47,511 bases of DNA from the NCBI GenBank assembly GCA_020831895.1, contig JAFIFS010000099.1, positions 1 to 47,511 on the forward strand, written 5' to 3'. This document shows, in pieces, positions 7,412-14,516 of the stretch; position 1 is the stretch's first letter, and each line of letters starts with the position of its first letter. Under the pieces are notes generated by a model. It did no database searches, was not told the DNA's origin, and saw nothing but the letters and a program-made list of their open reading frames with translations. The position numbers were made by a program, and so were the translations under genes. The stretch comes from Chromatiales bacterium (GTDB lineage: Bacteria; Pseudomonadota; Gammaproteobacteria; Steroidobacterales; GCA-2729495).

Positions 7412-8811
7412 GGGCGCGCGTCGCCGCCGCCCTCGGGGGTGGCGGCCTGCCGGGCAGCAATTGCCGCAAGCCCGGCCTCGAGCTCGGCGCGGTCCAGCCA
7501 GCGCCCGCGCAGCATGACGCCGAGCGGTTGGCGCAGTGTGCCGATGTCCACCAGCGGATTGGCAGCGGCCAGCACGAGGTCGGCCTCGAGGCCCTCGGCG
7601 ATCCGCCCGAACCGGTCCTCCATGCCGAGGAAGCGGGCCGCATTGACAGTGCCGGTGGCCAGCGCCTCGGCCGGCGACAGGCCGGCCTCGACCAGCGCGT
7701 CGAGCTCCTCGTGCGTCGAGAAGCCCGGCACGTTCAGCACCTGCGGCGCATCGGAGGCAAGCAGCAGGCCGGCGCCGGACTCGTGCAGCGCGCGCACGAA
7801 CTGGCGACGGTATTCCACGAAGCGGACTGCCATCTCCGGGTCATAGGTCTCGCCCCGCTGCATCGCGCCACCCATGCGCTGCCAGCTGAGCAGCACGCCG
7901 CGCGGCATGTACTCGAGACCGGGCCGCTCAGGCCGCACGCCGTCCGGCAACACGAAATTCTCGGCCATCGTCAGCGTCGGGCCGTTCCAGGTTCCGGCCT
8001 CCCGCGTCAGCCGGGCGACCTCGTCGAACCGGCTGCGGTCCACCCAGGGGGTCAGCGGCATGCCCATGAAGCCCCCCTGTATCCCGGCAAGATCGGCAGC
8101 AGGGTCGACCAGCAGCTGCATGTAGCCGTCCAGGTGGTCGACCGAGACCTGTCCGGAGGCGAGCGCATGCTCGATCCCGACCTCATCGGCCACGTGGCCC
8201 CCGAAGGGCAGGCCGCGCTCACGGGCAACCTCTACCACCGCGTCGTAGGCCTCGCGCGACAGGCCCATGTGAACCTTGAAGAAATCGAAACCGGCCTGCG
8301 CCTGTGCCTCGGCCATCGCGCGCGCGGCCGCAGCGTCGGGCACGGTATTGCCGAGGAAGCTGGCGCCCGAGGTGACGAGGCGCGGACCGGTCAGCTCGCC
8401 GCGCGCGATCTCCTCGCGCACGTCGAGGTGGTAGTCCGCGCCGCGCATGCCGCGCACTGTCGTTACGCCGTGAGCCACCCAGAGAAACAGCACGTCCTCG
8501 AGATACTGGCGCCCCTCGCGCTCCTCCGGAACATGCGCATGCATCTCGGCAAGCCCGGGCATGAGGTAGCGACCCTCGCCCTCGATCACGCGCGTACCGG
8601 GACCCGGCTGCAGCCGCCGGGCATCGTCGATGGCCAGGATGCGCCCGTCCCGCACCAGCACCGTGCGGGCCAGCTCTATGCGCCCGGTCTCCGGGTCCAC
8701 GAGACTGACGTTGGTGAAGGCATGATCCGCCTGGATGACAGCCGGACCCTGCGCACATCCGCTGGCCATCGCGACGCCCAGCAAGGCCAGTGTGACTACG
8801 CGTGCGCTCAC
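7408..8811 (-). CDS. amidohydrolase family lipoprotein
   Basis: 467 aa, exported and probably lipidated. The N-terminus SARVVTLALLGVAMASGC ends in a lipobox-like ASGC with Cys19. The rest is a metal-dependent amidohydrolase of the imidazolonepropionase/prolidase-like group: strand-1 HxH in AEMHAHV, a possible bridging lysine in FFKVHMG, histidines in FGGHV and SVDHLDG, and the strand-8 aspartate in LLASDAPQ. A C-terminal beta domain carries ADLVLAAANPL. The substrate is unknown; relatives act on dipeptides, esters or cyclic amides. The start chosen is the GTG at 8811, preceded by GGAG about eight bases upstream and directly giving the signal peptide; longer versions of the frame run over the YeeE gene on the other strand and are spurious. 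Transcribed divergently from the YeeE/YedE pair. Confidence 0.88.
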   Translation of the reverse strand: MSARVVTLALLGVAMASGCAQGPAVIQADHAFTNVSLVDPETGRIELARTVLVRDGRILAIDDARRLQPGPGTRVIEGEGRYLMPGLAEMHAHVPEEREGRQYLEDVLFLWVAHGVTTVRGMRGADYHLDVREEIARGELTGPRLVTSGASFLGNTVPDAAAARAMAEAQAQAGFDFFKVHMGLSREAYDAVVEVARERGLPFGGHVADEVGIEHALASGQVSVDHLDGYMQLLVDPAADLAGIQGGFMGMPLTPWVDRSRFDEVARLTREAGTWNGPTLTMAENFVLPDGVRPERPGLEYMPRGVLLSWQRMGGAMQRGETYDPEMAVRFVEYRRQFVRALHESGAGLLLASDAPQVLNVPGFSTHEELDALVEAGLSPAEALATGTVNAARFLGMEDRFGRIAEGLEADLVLAAANPLVDIGTLRQPLGVMLRGRWLDRAELEAGLAAIAARQAATPEGGGDARP

Positions 8812-8913
8812 TATCTCCGCCTCCGGAAAATCCGGCGCCCAGTCTACTTGTGATTTTCTGATATAAAACCCCCGACGCCGATCTCGTGACGGCTGCTGCC
8901 CGCTGGAGGACGC

Positions 8914-9345
8914 ATGGAGAACTTCACGCCCTTTTCCGCCCTCGCCGGCGGCCTCATGATCGGCAGCGCCGCGCTGCTGCTGCTCGCGCTCAGCGGCCGG
9001 ATCGCCGGGGTCAGCGGGATCGTCAACGGGGCGATCGAGAATCCCGGCAGCGACCGCACCTGGCGGCTGGCCTTCGTACTCGGGCTCGTCGCCGGAGGCA
9101 GCCTTTACCTGCTGGTCTGGCCGCAGGGCGTGACCGTGCGCGAGGGCTTCCCGACCGGCTGGCTGATCGCGGCGGGTCTGCTGGTCGGCTTCGGCACGCG
9201 CCTGGGCAGCGGCTGCACCAGTGGCCACGGGGTCTGCGGCATCGGGCGGCTGTCGCCGCGCTCGCTGGTCGCGACGCTGACCTTCATGGTCGCGGGCGTG
9301 CTGTCCACGGCGGTGACGCGCCACCTGCTCGGAGTCGGCCAGTGA
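8914..9345 (+). CDS. YeeE/YedE family permease, N-terminal half
   Basis: 143-aa membrane protein with about four hydrophobic segments. It carries the family motif GSGCTSGHGVCG near residues 104-115, whose cysteine lies in the transport path of the thiosulfate transporter TsuA. It therefore probably takes part in uptake of thiosulfate or another sulfur compound. GGAGG precedes the ATG by five bases. The stop overlaps the start of the next gene (GTGA), so the two half proteins should be made together and assemble into one pore. Many proteobacteria have this two-gene arrangement (PmpA/PmpB-like), while TsuA of other bacteria is a single chain of both halves. No rhodanese, TusA or repressor gene is adjacent. 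Confidence 0.9.
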   Translation: MENFTPFSALAGGLMIGSAALLLLALSGRIAGVSGIVNGAIENPGSDRTWRLAFVLGLVAGGSLYLLVWPQGVTVREGFPTGWLIAAGLLVGFGTRLGSGCTSGHGVCGIGRLSPRSLVATLTFMVAGVLSTAVTRHLLGVGQ

Positions 9346-9761
9346 TCGGCCGCAACCTTGCCGCGCTGCTTTGCGGGCTGCTGTTCGGCGTCGGGCTCGC
9401 GGTCGCGCAGATGACCAACCCGATGAAAGTGCTGGCCTTCCTCGACATCTTCGGCGACTGGGACCCGAGCCTGGCCTTTGTCATGGGCGGTGCGCTGGCC
9501 GTAATGCTGGTGGGTTATCCGTTGGTGCGGCGCCGCGGCGCGCCACTGTTCGACAGCCAGTTTCATGTCCCGACGCGGCGCGACCTTGATGCCAGGCTGA
9601 TCGGCGGCAGCGCACTGTTCGGCATCGGCTGGGGCATTGCGGGGTACTGTCCGGGTCCGGTCATCGCCGCGCTCGGCTTCGGTATCACCGAGCCGCTGCT
9701 GTTCGTCGCCGCGATGCTGGCCGGTGCCCAGCTGCAGCGCCTGCTGATGGACCGCAGCTGA
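9342..9761 (+). CDS. YeeE/YedE family permease, C-terminal half (DUF6691-like)
   Basis: 139-aa membrane protein matching the second half of YeeE/YedE transporters. It has the motif GWGIAGYCPGP near residues 97-107, whose cysteine corresponds to the second cysteine of the thiosulfate relay, and an N-terminal LLFGVGLAVAQMTNPMKVLAFLD segment typical of DUF6691 proteins. It starts at a GTG (9342) that overlaps the stop of the first half gene by four bases (GTGA); there is no separate ribosome binding site of quality, so translation is probably coupled. Neither half alone is expected to work. It is followed by 27 bases and the convergent end of the molybdenum hydroxylase operon. Confidence 0.88.
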   Translation: MIGRNLAALLCGLLFGVGLAVAQMTNPMKVLAFLDIFGDWDPSLAFVMGGALAVMLVGYPLVRRRGAPLFDSQFHVPTRRDLDARLIGGSALFGIGWGIAGYCPGPVIAALGFGITEPLLFVAAMLAGAQLQRLLMDRS

Positions 9762-9788
9762 CCGGGCGACGCCCCTGCGCCAAGGGGC

Positions 9789-12080
9789 TCAGGCAGCCTG
9801 GTCGCCTTCAGGCAACCCCGGCGGATGGATCGGTCCGGCACCGTGGCGCTCGCGCGCACGCAGTACGCGCAGCACGCGCCACGGTGTCATCGGGATCTCC
9901 GGCACCATGCCGCCGAGCGCATCGGCCACCGCGTTGGCGACCGCCGACATCGTGACGATGATCGGCCCCTCGCCGACCTCCTTGGCGCCGAACGGCCCAT
10001 AGGGGTCGATCGTCTCGATCAGCCGGTAGTCGACCTCGGGCAGTTCCCAGGTGCGCGGCAGCTTGTACTCGAGCCGCGAGGGGTTCAGCACCTGGCCGCC
10101 CTCGACCCGGCACTCCTCGAACAGCACCTGGCTCAGCCCCGAGAACACCTGGCCATCGAGCTGGCCCTCGACCGCGAGCGGGTTGATCGCCCGGCCAATG
10201 TCGTGGGCCGCGGTGATCTTCAGCACGCGGATCTCGCCGGTCTCCCGGTCGACCTCGACCTCGGCCACCTGCGCGCCGAACGAGAACGCGAGGGCGCCGA
10301 ACTTGCGCGGCGAGTTGAAGAAGCCCCGGCCCATGATGAAGCGGCCCTCGAGCCCGTTGAACGTATGCCCGATCACGTCGGTGAACGCGAGCGCGCGCTC
10401 GGGCGCGCCGGCGGGCCAGACCTTGCGCCCGCAGAACTCGAGCGCGTCAGGCTCAACCCCGAGCGCCTCGGCCGCCACGGCGGCGAGCTGCTGGCGTGCA
10501 TCCTCGGCCGCCGCCTTGACCGCGTTGCCGGTCGTGAACGTGCCACGCTGGGAGAACGCGCCCCAGTCGAAGGGCGTGACCTCGGAGTCGCCGGCGACGA
10601 TCCTGATATCAGCCGGCTCGATACCCAGCACCTCGGCCGCGATCATCGCCATCGCCGTGTGCGAGCCCTGCCCCATGTCCGGGATGCCGGTGTAGACGGT
10701 GACGATGCCGTCCTCGGCCACCTTCACCATCGCCGCCGAGGTGTCGTTGCTCGCGCCCTTGGAACCGGAGGCCTGGGCGCCGATGCCAATGCCGATCCCA
10801 CGGCCCGGCGGCAGCCTGCCGTACTTGTCTTTCCAGCCCGCGCGCTCGGCGGCATCGCGGATGCAGTCCTTGAGCCCGCAGCTGTGGAAGGTGCTTGCGT
10901 CCATCGTGGTGTCGCCCTGCTCCACCGCGTTGCGCAGGTGGAACTCGACCGGGTCCATGCCGAGTTCCTCGGCGACCCGGTTGATGTGCTGCATCCAGCC
11001 GGCCGACATGCGCCCGAAAATGCCGCCGTGGTGCGAGCCCTTGGGCACCGAGTTCGTGTAGACGAAGCGGCCGCGGTAGCGGATCGCCTCGGTCCGGTAG
11101 ACCCAGTTCAGGTACAGCGCCGGCAGCCACAGGATCATCGCCCACTCGTCCCAGGCGCCGCAGTCGAAGGTGACGTCGGCCTCCAGCGCGAGGATGCGCC
11201 CGTCGCGCGTGACGCCGGTGCGGAAGCTGTAATGCGTGTCGCCGGAACCGCGGAAGACGATGAACTCCTCGTCGTTGGTCGCCCGGATCTTGGCCGGACG
11301 CCCGGCCTTGCGCGAGAGCAGGGCGGCAATGAAGTGGTGAGGCTTGGGCCGGCCGCGGCCGGTGAACGCGCCGCCGACATGGTGGTAGAGGATGCGCACC
11401 TGGCTGTCGGAAAGCCCGAAGCCCTGGGCCAGGCCCTTCTGGTACATCGGTGCCGACTGCGTCGGCGTCCACATCAGCAGGCGCTGAGGGTCCGAGAAGT
11501 CGGCCAGCGCGACGTGGAACTCCGCCAGCGTGTTGTGCTGCATCGGCGTGCGGAACTGGTCGCTCAGCACCAGGTCGCTGGCGGCGAAGGCCGCATCCGG
11601 ATCGCCGAAATCCTGCAGCTTGACCGGGCCGATGTTGCCAGGTGCATGCTCATGGATCTGCGGTGCGCCGGTACGCAGCGCCTCGCGTAGTGTCGTCACC
11701 GCCGGCAGCGGCTCGTACTCGACATCGATCAGCCGGAGCGCATCCTCGGCCGTGACCGGGTCCAGCGCGGCGAGCGCGGCCACCTCCTCGCCGACATAGT
11801 TGACGACACCCCTGGCCAGCACCGGCTGGTGCTTGCTGAACATCAGCCCCGGGATCTCCTCACCAGTAACGATGGCTTTGACCCCGGGCAGGCGCTCGGC
11901 GCGGCTGGTATCGATGCGCCTGATGCGTGCACGCGCATGCGGGCTGCGCAGGATCTTGCCGTACAGCATGCCCGGCAGCACGACGTCATCAGTGAACTGC
12001 GCCCGGCCGGAGACCTTCTCGAAGCCATCCAGCCGCGGCTGGCGGCGGCCGATGACGCCGGGACGGGCCTCGGTGCTCAT
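9789..12080 (-). CDS. molybdenum hydroxylase, molybdopterin-binding large subunit
   Basis: 763-aa catalytic subunit of the xanthine oxidase family. The N-terminal aldehyde-oxidase a/b hammerhead domain (DGFEKVSGRAQFTDDV, about 15-130) precedes the Mo-cofactor domain. Cofactor and catalytic motifs include GGAFTGRGRPKPH, GIPDMGQGSHTA, and KEVGEGP, with Glu704 the likely active-site base. The sequence resembles the alpha subunit of 4-hydroxybenzoyl-CoA reductase, but true substrate cannot be read off: aldehydes, N-heterocycles and aromatic CoA esters are all used in this family. The start (ATG 12080) overlaps the stop of the 2Fe-2S subunit gene by four bases. Order in transcription is FAD subunit, 2Fe-2S subunit, large subunit. 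No CoxD/F-type maturation genes are adjacent. Confidence 0.92.
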   Translation of the reverse strand: MSTEARPGVIGRRQPRLDGFEKVSGRAQFTDDVVLPGMLYGKILRSPHARARIRRIDTSRAERLPGVKAIVTGEEIPGLMFSKHQPVLARGVVNYVGEEVAALAALDPVTAEDALRLIDVEYEPLPAVTTLREALRTGAPQIHEHAPGNIGPVKLQDFGDPDAAFAASDLVLSDQFRTPMQHNTLAEFHVALADFSDPQRLLMWTPTQSAPMYQKGLAQGFGLSDSQVRILYHHVGGAFTGRGRPKPHHFIAALLSRKAGRPAKIRATNDEEFIVFRGSGDTHYSFRTGVTRDGRILALEADVTFDCGAWDEWAMILWLPALYLNWVYRTEAIRYRGRFVYTNSVPKGSHHGGIFGRMSAGWMQHINRVAEELGMDPVEFHLRNAVEQGDTTMDASTFHSCGLKDCIRDAAERAGWKDKYGRLPPGRGIGIGIGAQASGSKGASNDTSAAMVKVAEDGIVTVYTGIPDMGQGSHTAMAMIAAEVLGIEPADIRIVAGDSEVTPFDWGAFSQRGTFTTGNAVKAAAEDARQQLAAVAAEALGVEPDALEFCGRKVWPAGAPERALAFTDVIGHTFNGLEGRFIMGRGFFNSPRKFGALAFSFGAQVAEVEVDRETGEIRVLKITAAHDIGRAINPLAVEGQLDGQVFSGLSQVLFEECRVEGGQVLNPSRLEYKLPRTWELPEVDYRLIETIDPYGPFGAKEVGEGPIIVTMSAVANAVADALGGMVPEIPMTPWRVLRVLRARERHGAGPIHPPGLPEGDQAA

Positions 12081-12559
12081 ACGCGGCGGTCCAGCTTGCT
12101 CCCGACGGCCCGGATCGCCTCGCGGACCTTGATATGGCCGGTGCAGCGGCAGATCACGCCCGACATGCCGTCGTTGATCTGGTCCATCTGAGGAGACGGG
12201 TGTTCGTTCAGCACCGCGCGGGCCGACATGATGACGCCGGGCGTGCAGAAGCCACACTGCACGGCATGGTGGTCGATGAACGCCTGCTGGATCTCGTCCA
12301 GGCGCCCGCTGGTCTCCAGCCCCTCGATCGTCGTCACCGCCTCGCCGTCCCATTCGAGCGCCGGGGTCAGGCAGGACAGCACCGCCTCGCCGGACGCGTT
12401 GTGCACGGTGCAGACGCCGCAGGAGCCGGTGGTGCAGCCTTCCTTGGTGCCGGTCAGTCCAAGCGGGCCGCGGATCACGTCGAGCAGCGTCTGGCGCGGC
12501 GAGGCCAGCAGCTCGTACGGGTCGCCGTTGACGGTGAGCCGGATCATCTCCCTGTTCAT
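12077..12559 (-). CDS. molybdenum hydroxylase, 2Fe-2S small subunit
   Basis: 160-aa electron-transfer subunit. The N-terminal plant-ferredoxin-like domain binds one cluster through GCTTGSCGVC plus the cysteine of VLSC (about residues 42-65). The C-terminal four-helix domain binds the second through QCGFCTPG and CRCTG (about 101-140), the layout of CoxS, HcrC and related subunits. It passes electrons from the Mo site of the large subunit to the FAD subunit, or the reverse in dearomatising reductases. No export signal is present, so the complex is cytosolic. Its stop overlaps the large-subunit start (ATGA), and its own ATG lies one base after the FAD-subunit stop, so the three genes form one tight operon. 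Confidence 0.95.
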   Translation of the reverse strand: MNREMIRLTVNGDPYELLASPRQTLLDVIRGPLGLTGTKEGCTTGSCGVCTVHNASGEAVLSCLTPALEWDGEAVTTIEGLETSGRLDEIQQAFIDHHAVQCGFCTPGVIMSARAVLNEHPSPQMDQINDGMSGVICRCTGHIKVREAIRAVGSKLDRRV

Positions 12560-12560
12560 C

Positions 12561-13535
12561 TCAGGACTCCCGCAGGCGCAGCAGCGCCCGCTTCAGCAGT
12601 ATGCGCGCGAGTTCGCGCTTGTAGGCGGCCGGTGTGTACAGGTTGGTCAGTGCGCCGAGCTCCCCGCGCAGTGCATCCTGGGCCGCGGCGATGGCATCGT
12701 CGCCGAGCCCCTGCTCGAGGATGGTTCGCACCGGCGCGTCGAGCAGCAGCGGCCGGGTCGTCAGCGAGCCGAGCACGACGCGCAGCGCAACCGGCCGGCC
12801 ATCAGCCATCGTGGCTGACGCGCCGACGGTGCCCCAGGAGAAGTCGAGCCCGGTGCGTGAGCTGTGCTTCCAGTAGACGGCCGGGCCGGGCGGCGGCGGG
12901 ATCGTCAGCGCGAGCAGCAGCTCGCCGGGGCCGAGCACCGTGTGGGCAATGCCGTCGTCGGTGTAGAAGTCCTCGAGCGGCAGTTCGCGGCGCCCGCCGG
13001 CGCTGGCCAGCGTGGCAGTGGCCTGCATCGCGATCAGCAGCGGCGCGAGGTCGGCGTTGTTCAGCGCGACGCAGACCTCGACGCCAGGCAGCGCATGGCA
13101 GTCCGGTGAGCCGGTCTTCAGGCAGGGCCCACGGCCGGCCCGCCACTCCTCGCTCTGGTTCGTGTACCAGCAGCGTGTCTGCAGGCAGAGGTTCCCACCC
13201 AGGGTGGCCATGTTGCGCACGTGGCTCGAGGCCACCGAGCGGATTGCGCCCGCCAGCGCGGACCATCGCTGAACCGCCTCATTGCGCAGCAGGTCGGCCA
13301 GCCGCTCACCGGCGCCGATACGCAGGCTGCCGTCGGACAGTTGACGGACGCCCTGCAGTTCCGGCAACCGGCGCAGGCTGACGACGAGCTCGGGCTGCTC
13401 GAGCCGGCCACGCATGTTGTAGATGAGGTCGGTGCCGCCGGCGATGGCGCGGCTGGTGGCGGGACTGGCGTTCAGCAGCGCGAGCGCCTCGTCGAGCGAG
13501 CCTGGCTGTGCATAGTCGTGGGCTGGTAGCAGCAT
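12561..13535 (-). CDS. molybdenum hydroxylase, FAD subunit with extra 4Fe-4S-type cysteine insert (HcrB-like)
   Basis: 324-aa FAD-binding subunit (CoxM/HcrB family): AIAGGTDLIYNM near residue 31 for FAD pyrophosphate and HVRNMATLGGN at about 105-115. Between the FAD motifs and the C-terminal CO_deh_flav_C-type domain it carries an insert with Cys122, Cys138, Cys146 and Cys155 (TRCWYTNQ, GPCLKTG, PDCHALPG, VEVC). This pattern matches what I remember of the 4-hydroxybenzoyl-CoA reductase beta subunit, where these four cysteines hold an additional 4Fe-4S cluster; simple xanthine or CO dehydrogenases lack it. Start chosen at ATG 13535, which gives the family N-terminus (LLPAHDYAQPGSLDEAL); a weak ribosome site makes upstream starts possible. 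First gene of the operon. Confidence 0.9.
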   Translation of the reverse strand: MLLPAHDYAQPGSLDEALALLNASPATSRAIAGGTDLIYNMRGRLEQPELVVSLRRLPELQGVRQLSDGSLRIGAGERLADLLRNEAVQRWSALAGAIRSVASSHVRNMATLGGNLCLQTRCWYTNQSEEWRAGRGPCLKTGSPDCHALPGVEVCVALNNADLAPLLIAMQATATLASAGGRRELPLEDFYTDDGIAHTVLGPGELLLALTIPPPPGPAVYWKHSSRTGLDFSWGTVGASATMADGRPVALRVVLGSLTTRPLLLDAPVRTILEQGLGDDAIAAAQDALRGELGALTNLYTPAAYKRELARILLKRALLRLRES

Positions 13536-13717
13536 GGGTCGAGTGTAGCAGGCGTGGACAGGCCCGGGAGCCCCCGGGTCGCCCGGGTTTGACATGAGCC
13601 GGGCCGTGGGGTTTGGTAAGGAGGCGAGCGTGATCCGGGGGGCTGGGTCATGTTCGCTCACCATGAGCTCCGCAGTGGGCGAGAAAAAGACAACATGAAG
13701 TGAAGTCAGGGGGCCTT

Positions 13718-14272
13718 ATGCGCCAGAGAATTCTTGTTTGCGCACTGGTTCTTTCCGTAACCTGGGGCTGCTCCTCGGGGGTCGTTCGCGATGACAGTGT
13801 CCGCATGGATGAGGCCATGGCAGTCACCCATGGGCCCTACTCGGACATCTCCATCAGCCTCACGGCCGCCGCGCTTGAAAAGGCAGCCCAGAACCTCAAG
13901 TTCGACAGCGAGCAGCTCGTGCTTCACGTCAGGCGTGCGCTTGATGCCCACTCGCTGCTCGAGCCGGAGGGTGAGGACGCCCACAGCCTCGCAATCGAAG
14001 TGACCGACATCCGCATCCGCTCCAATTTCTCGGCGGTCATGTGGGGCTTCATGGCCGGCGCCGACTCGATCAGCGGAGATATCGTGACGCTGAACGGTGC
14101 CGGCGAGGAAGTGGACCGCTTCAGGGTATCGGTATCTTATGCCCTGGGCGGGATCGCCGGCGGACAGGACAGTGCAAGAATGGGCTGGATGTACGAGAAG
14201 TTCGCCGAGGAGACTCTGAAGGAGCTTCAGGGCGGCAACACCCGGCAGGCACGCTCAGGCCGCAGACGTTAG
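13718..14272 (+). CDS. hypothetical lipoprotein
   Basis: 184 aa. The N-terminus (MRQRILVCALVLSVTWGCSSG) is a signal peptide with Cys18 as probable lipidated residue, although the residues before it (TWG) are not an ideal lipobox. The mature part starts with a short linker and has alternating strands and helices (ISISLTAAALEKAAQNLKF; LAIEVTDIRIRSNFSAVMWGFMAGADSISGDIVTL), a pattern seen in DUF4410-type and related periplasmic lipoproteins. I do not recognise a function. The tail is basic (RQARSGRRR). ATG 13718 has GGGGG six bases upstream; an in-frame GTG at 13700 would put a charged stretch before the signal peptide and is less likely. Alone between the molybdenum hydroxylase operon (divergent) and phoX. 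Confidence 0.75.
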   Translation: MRQRILVCALVLSVTWGCSSGVVRDDSVRMDEAMAVTHGPYSDISISLTAAALEKAAQNLKFDSEQLVLHVRRALDAHSLLEPEGEDAHSLAIEVTDIRIRSNFSAVMWGFMAGADSISGDIVTLNGAGEEVDRFRVSVSYALGGIAGGQDSARMGWMYEKFAEETLKELQGGNTRQARSGRRR

Positions 14273-14516
14273 TCAGGCAGATCTGGCCCTGAAGAATGCA
14301 GGCCAGAGGCGTCCGCACTGAGCGCCTTCCCCGGCAGCCGGGATCCACCGAAACAAAGCGGGCATGCGACGGAAGCATGACGTTTACCCCGGCGTCATGA
14401 TGTTGCCGAGCAACCTACATCCGGGTTTCACATAAGCGGCTCACACTCCAGCACGAGGCGAGACCATTGGTCTCGCTGGCTCTTCCAAAGAACTCCTGCT
14501 GGAGATCACGACCATC
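14273..14516 (+). promoter_or_regulatory. phoX upstream region with two inverted repeats
   Basis: 244 bases upstream of phoX with no credible gene. Two symmetric elements stand out. One is CATGACG (14376-14382) and CGTCATG (14393-14399) around ten bases. The other is GCGAGACC (14458-14465) and GGTCTCGC (14469-14476) around a three-base loop, about 41 bases before the start codon. Either could be an operator; the second could also be an RNA hairpin near the ribosome site. I do not see a convincing pair of PhoB half-sites (CTGTCAT repeats spaced 11 bases). Confidence 0.35.
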
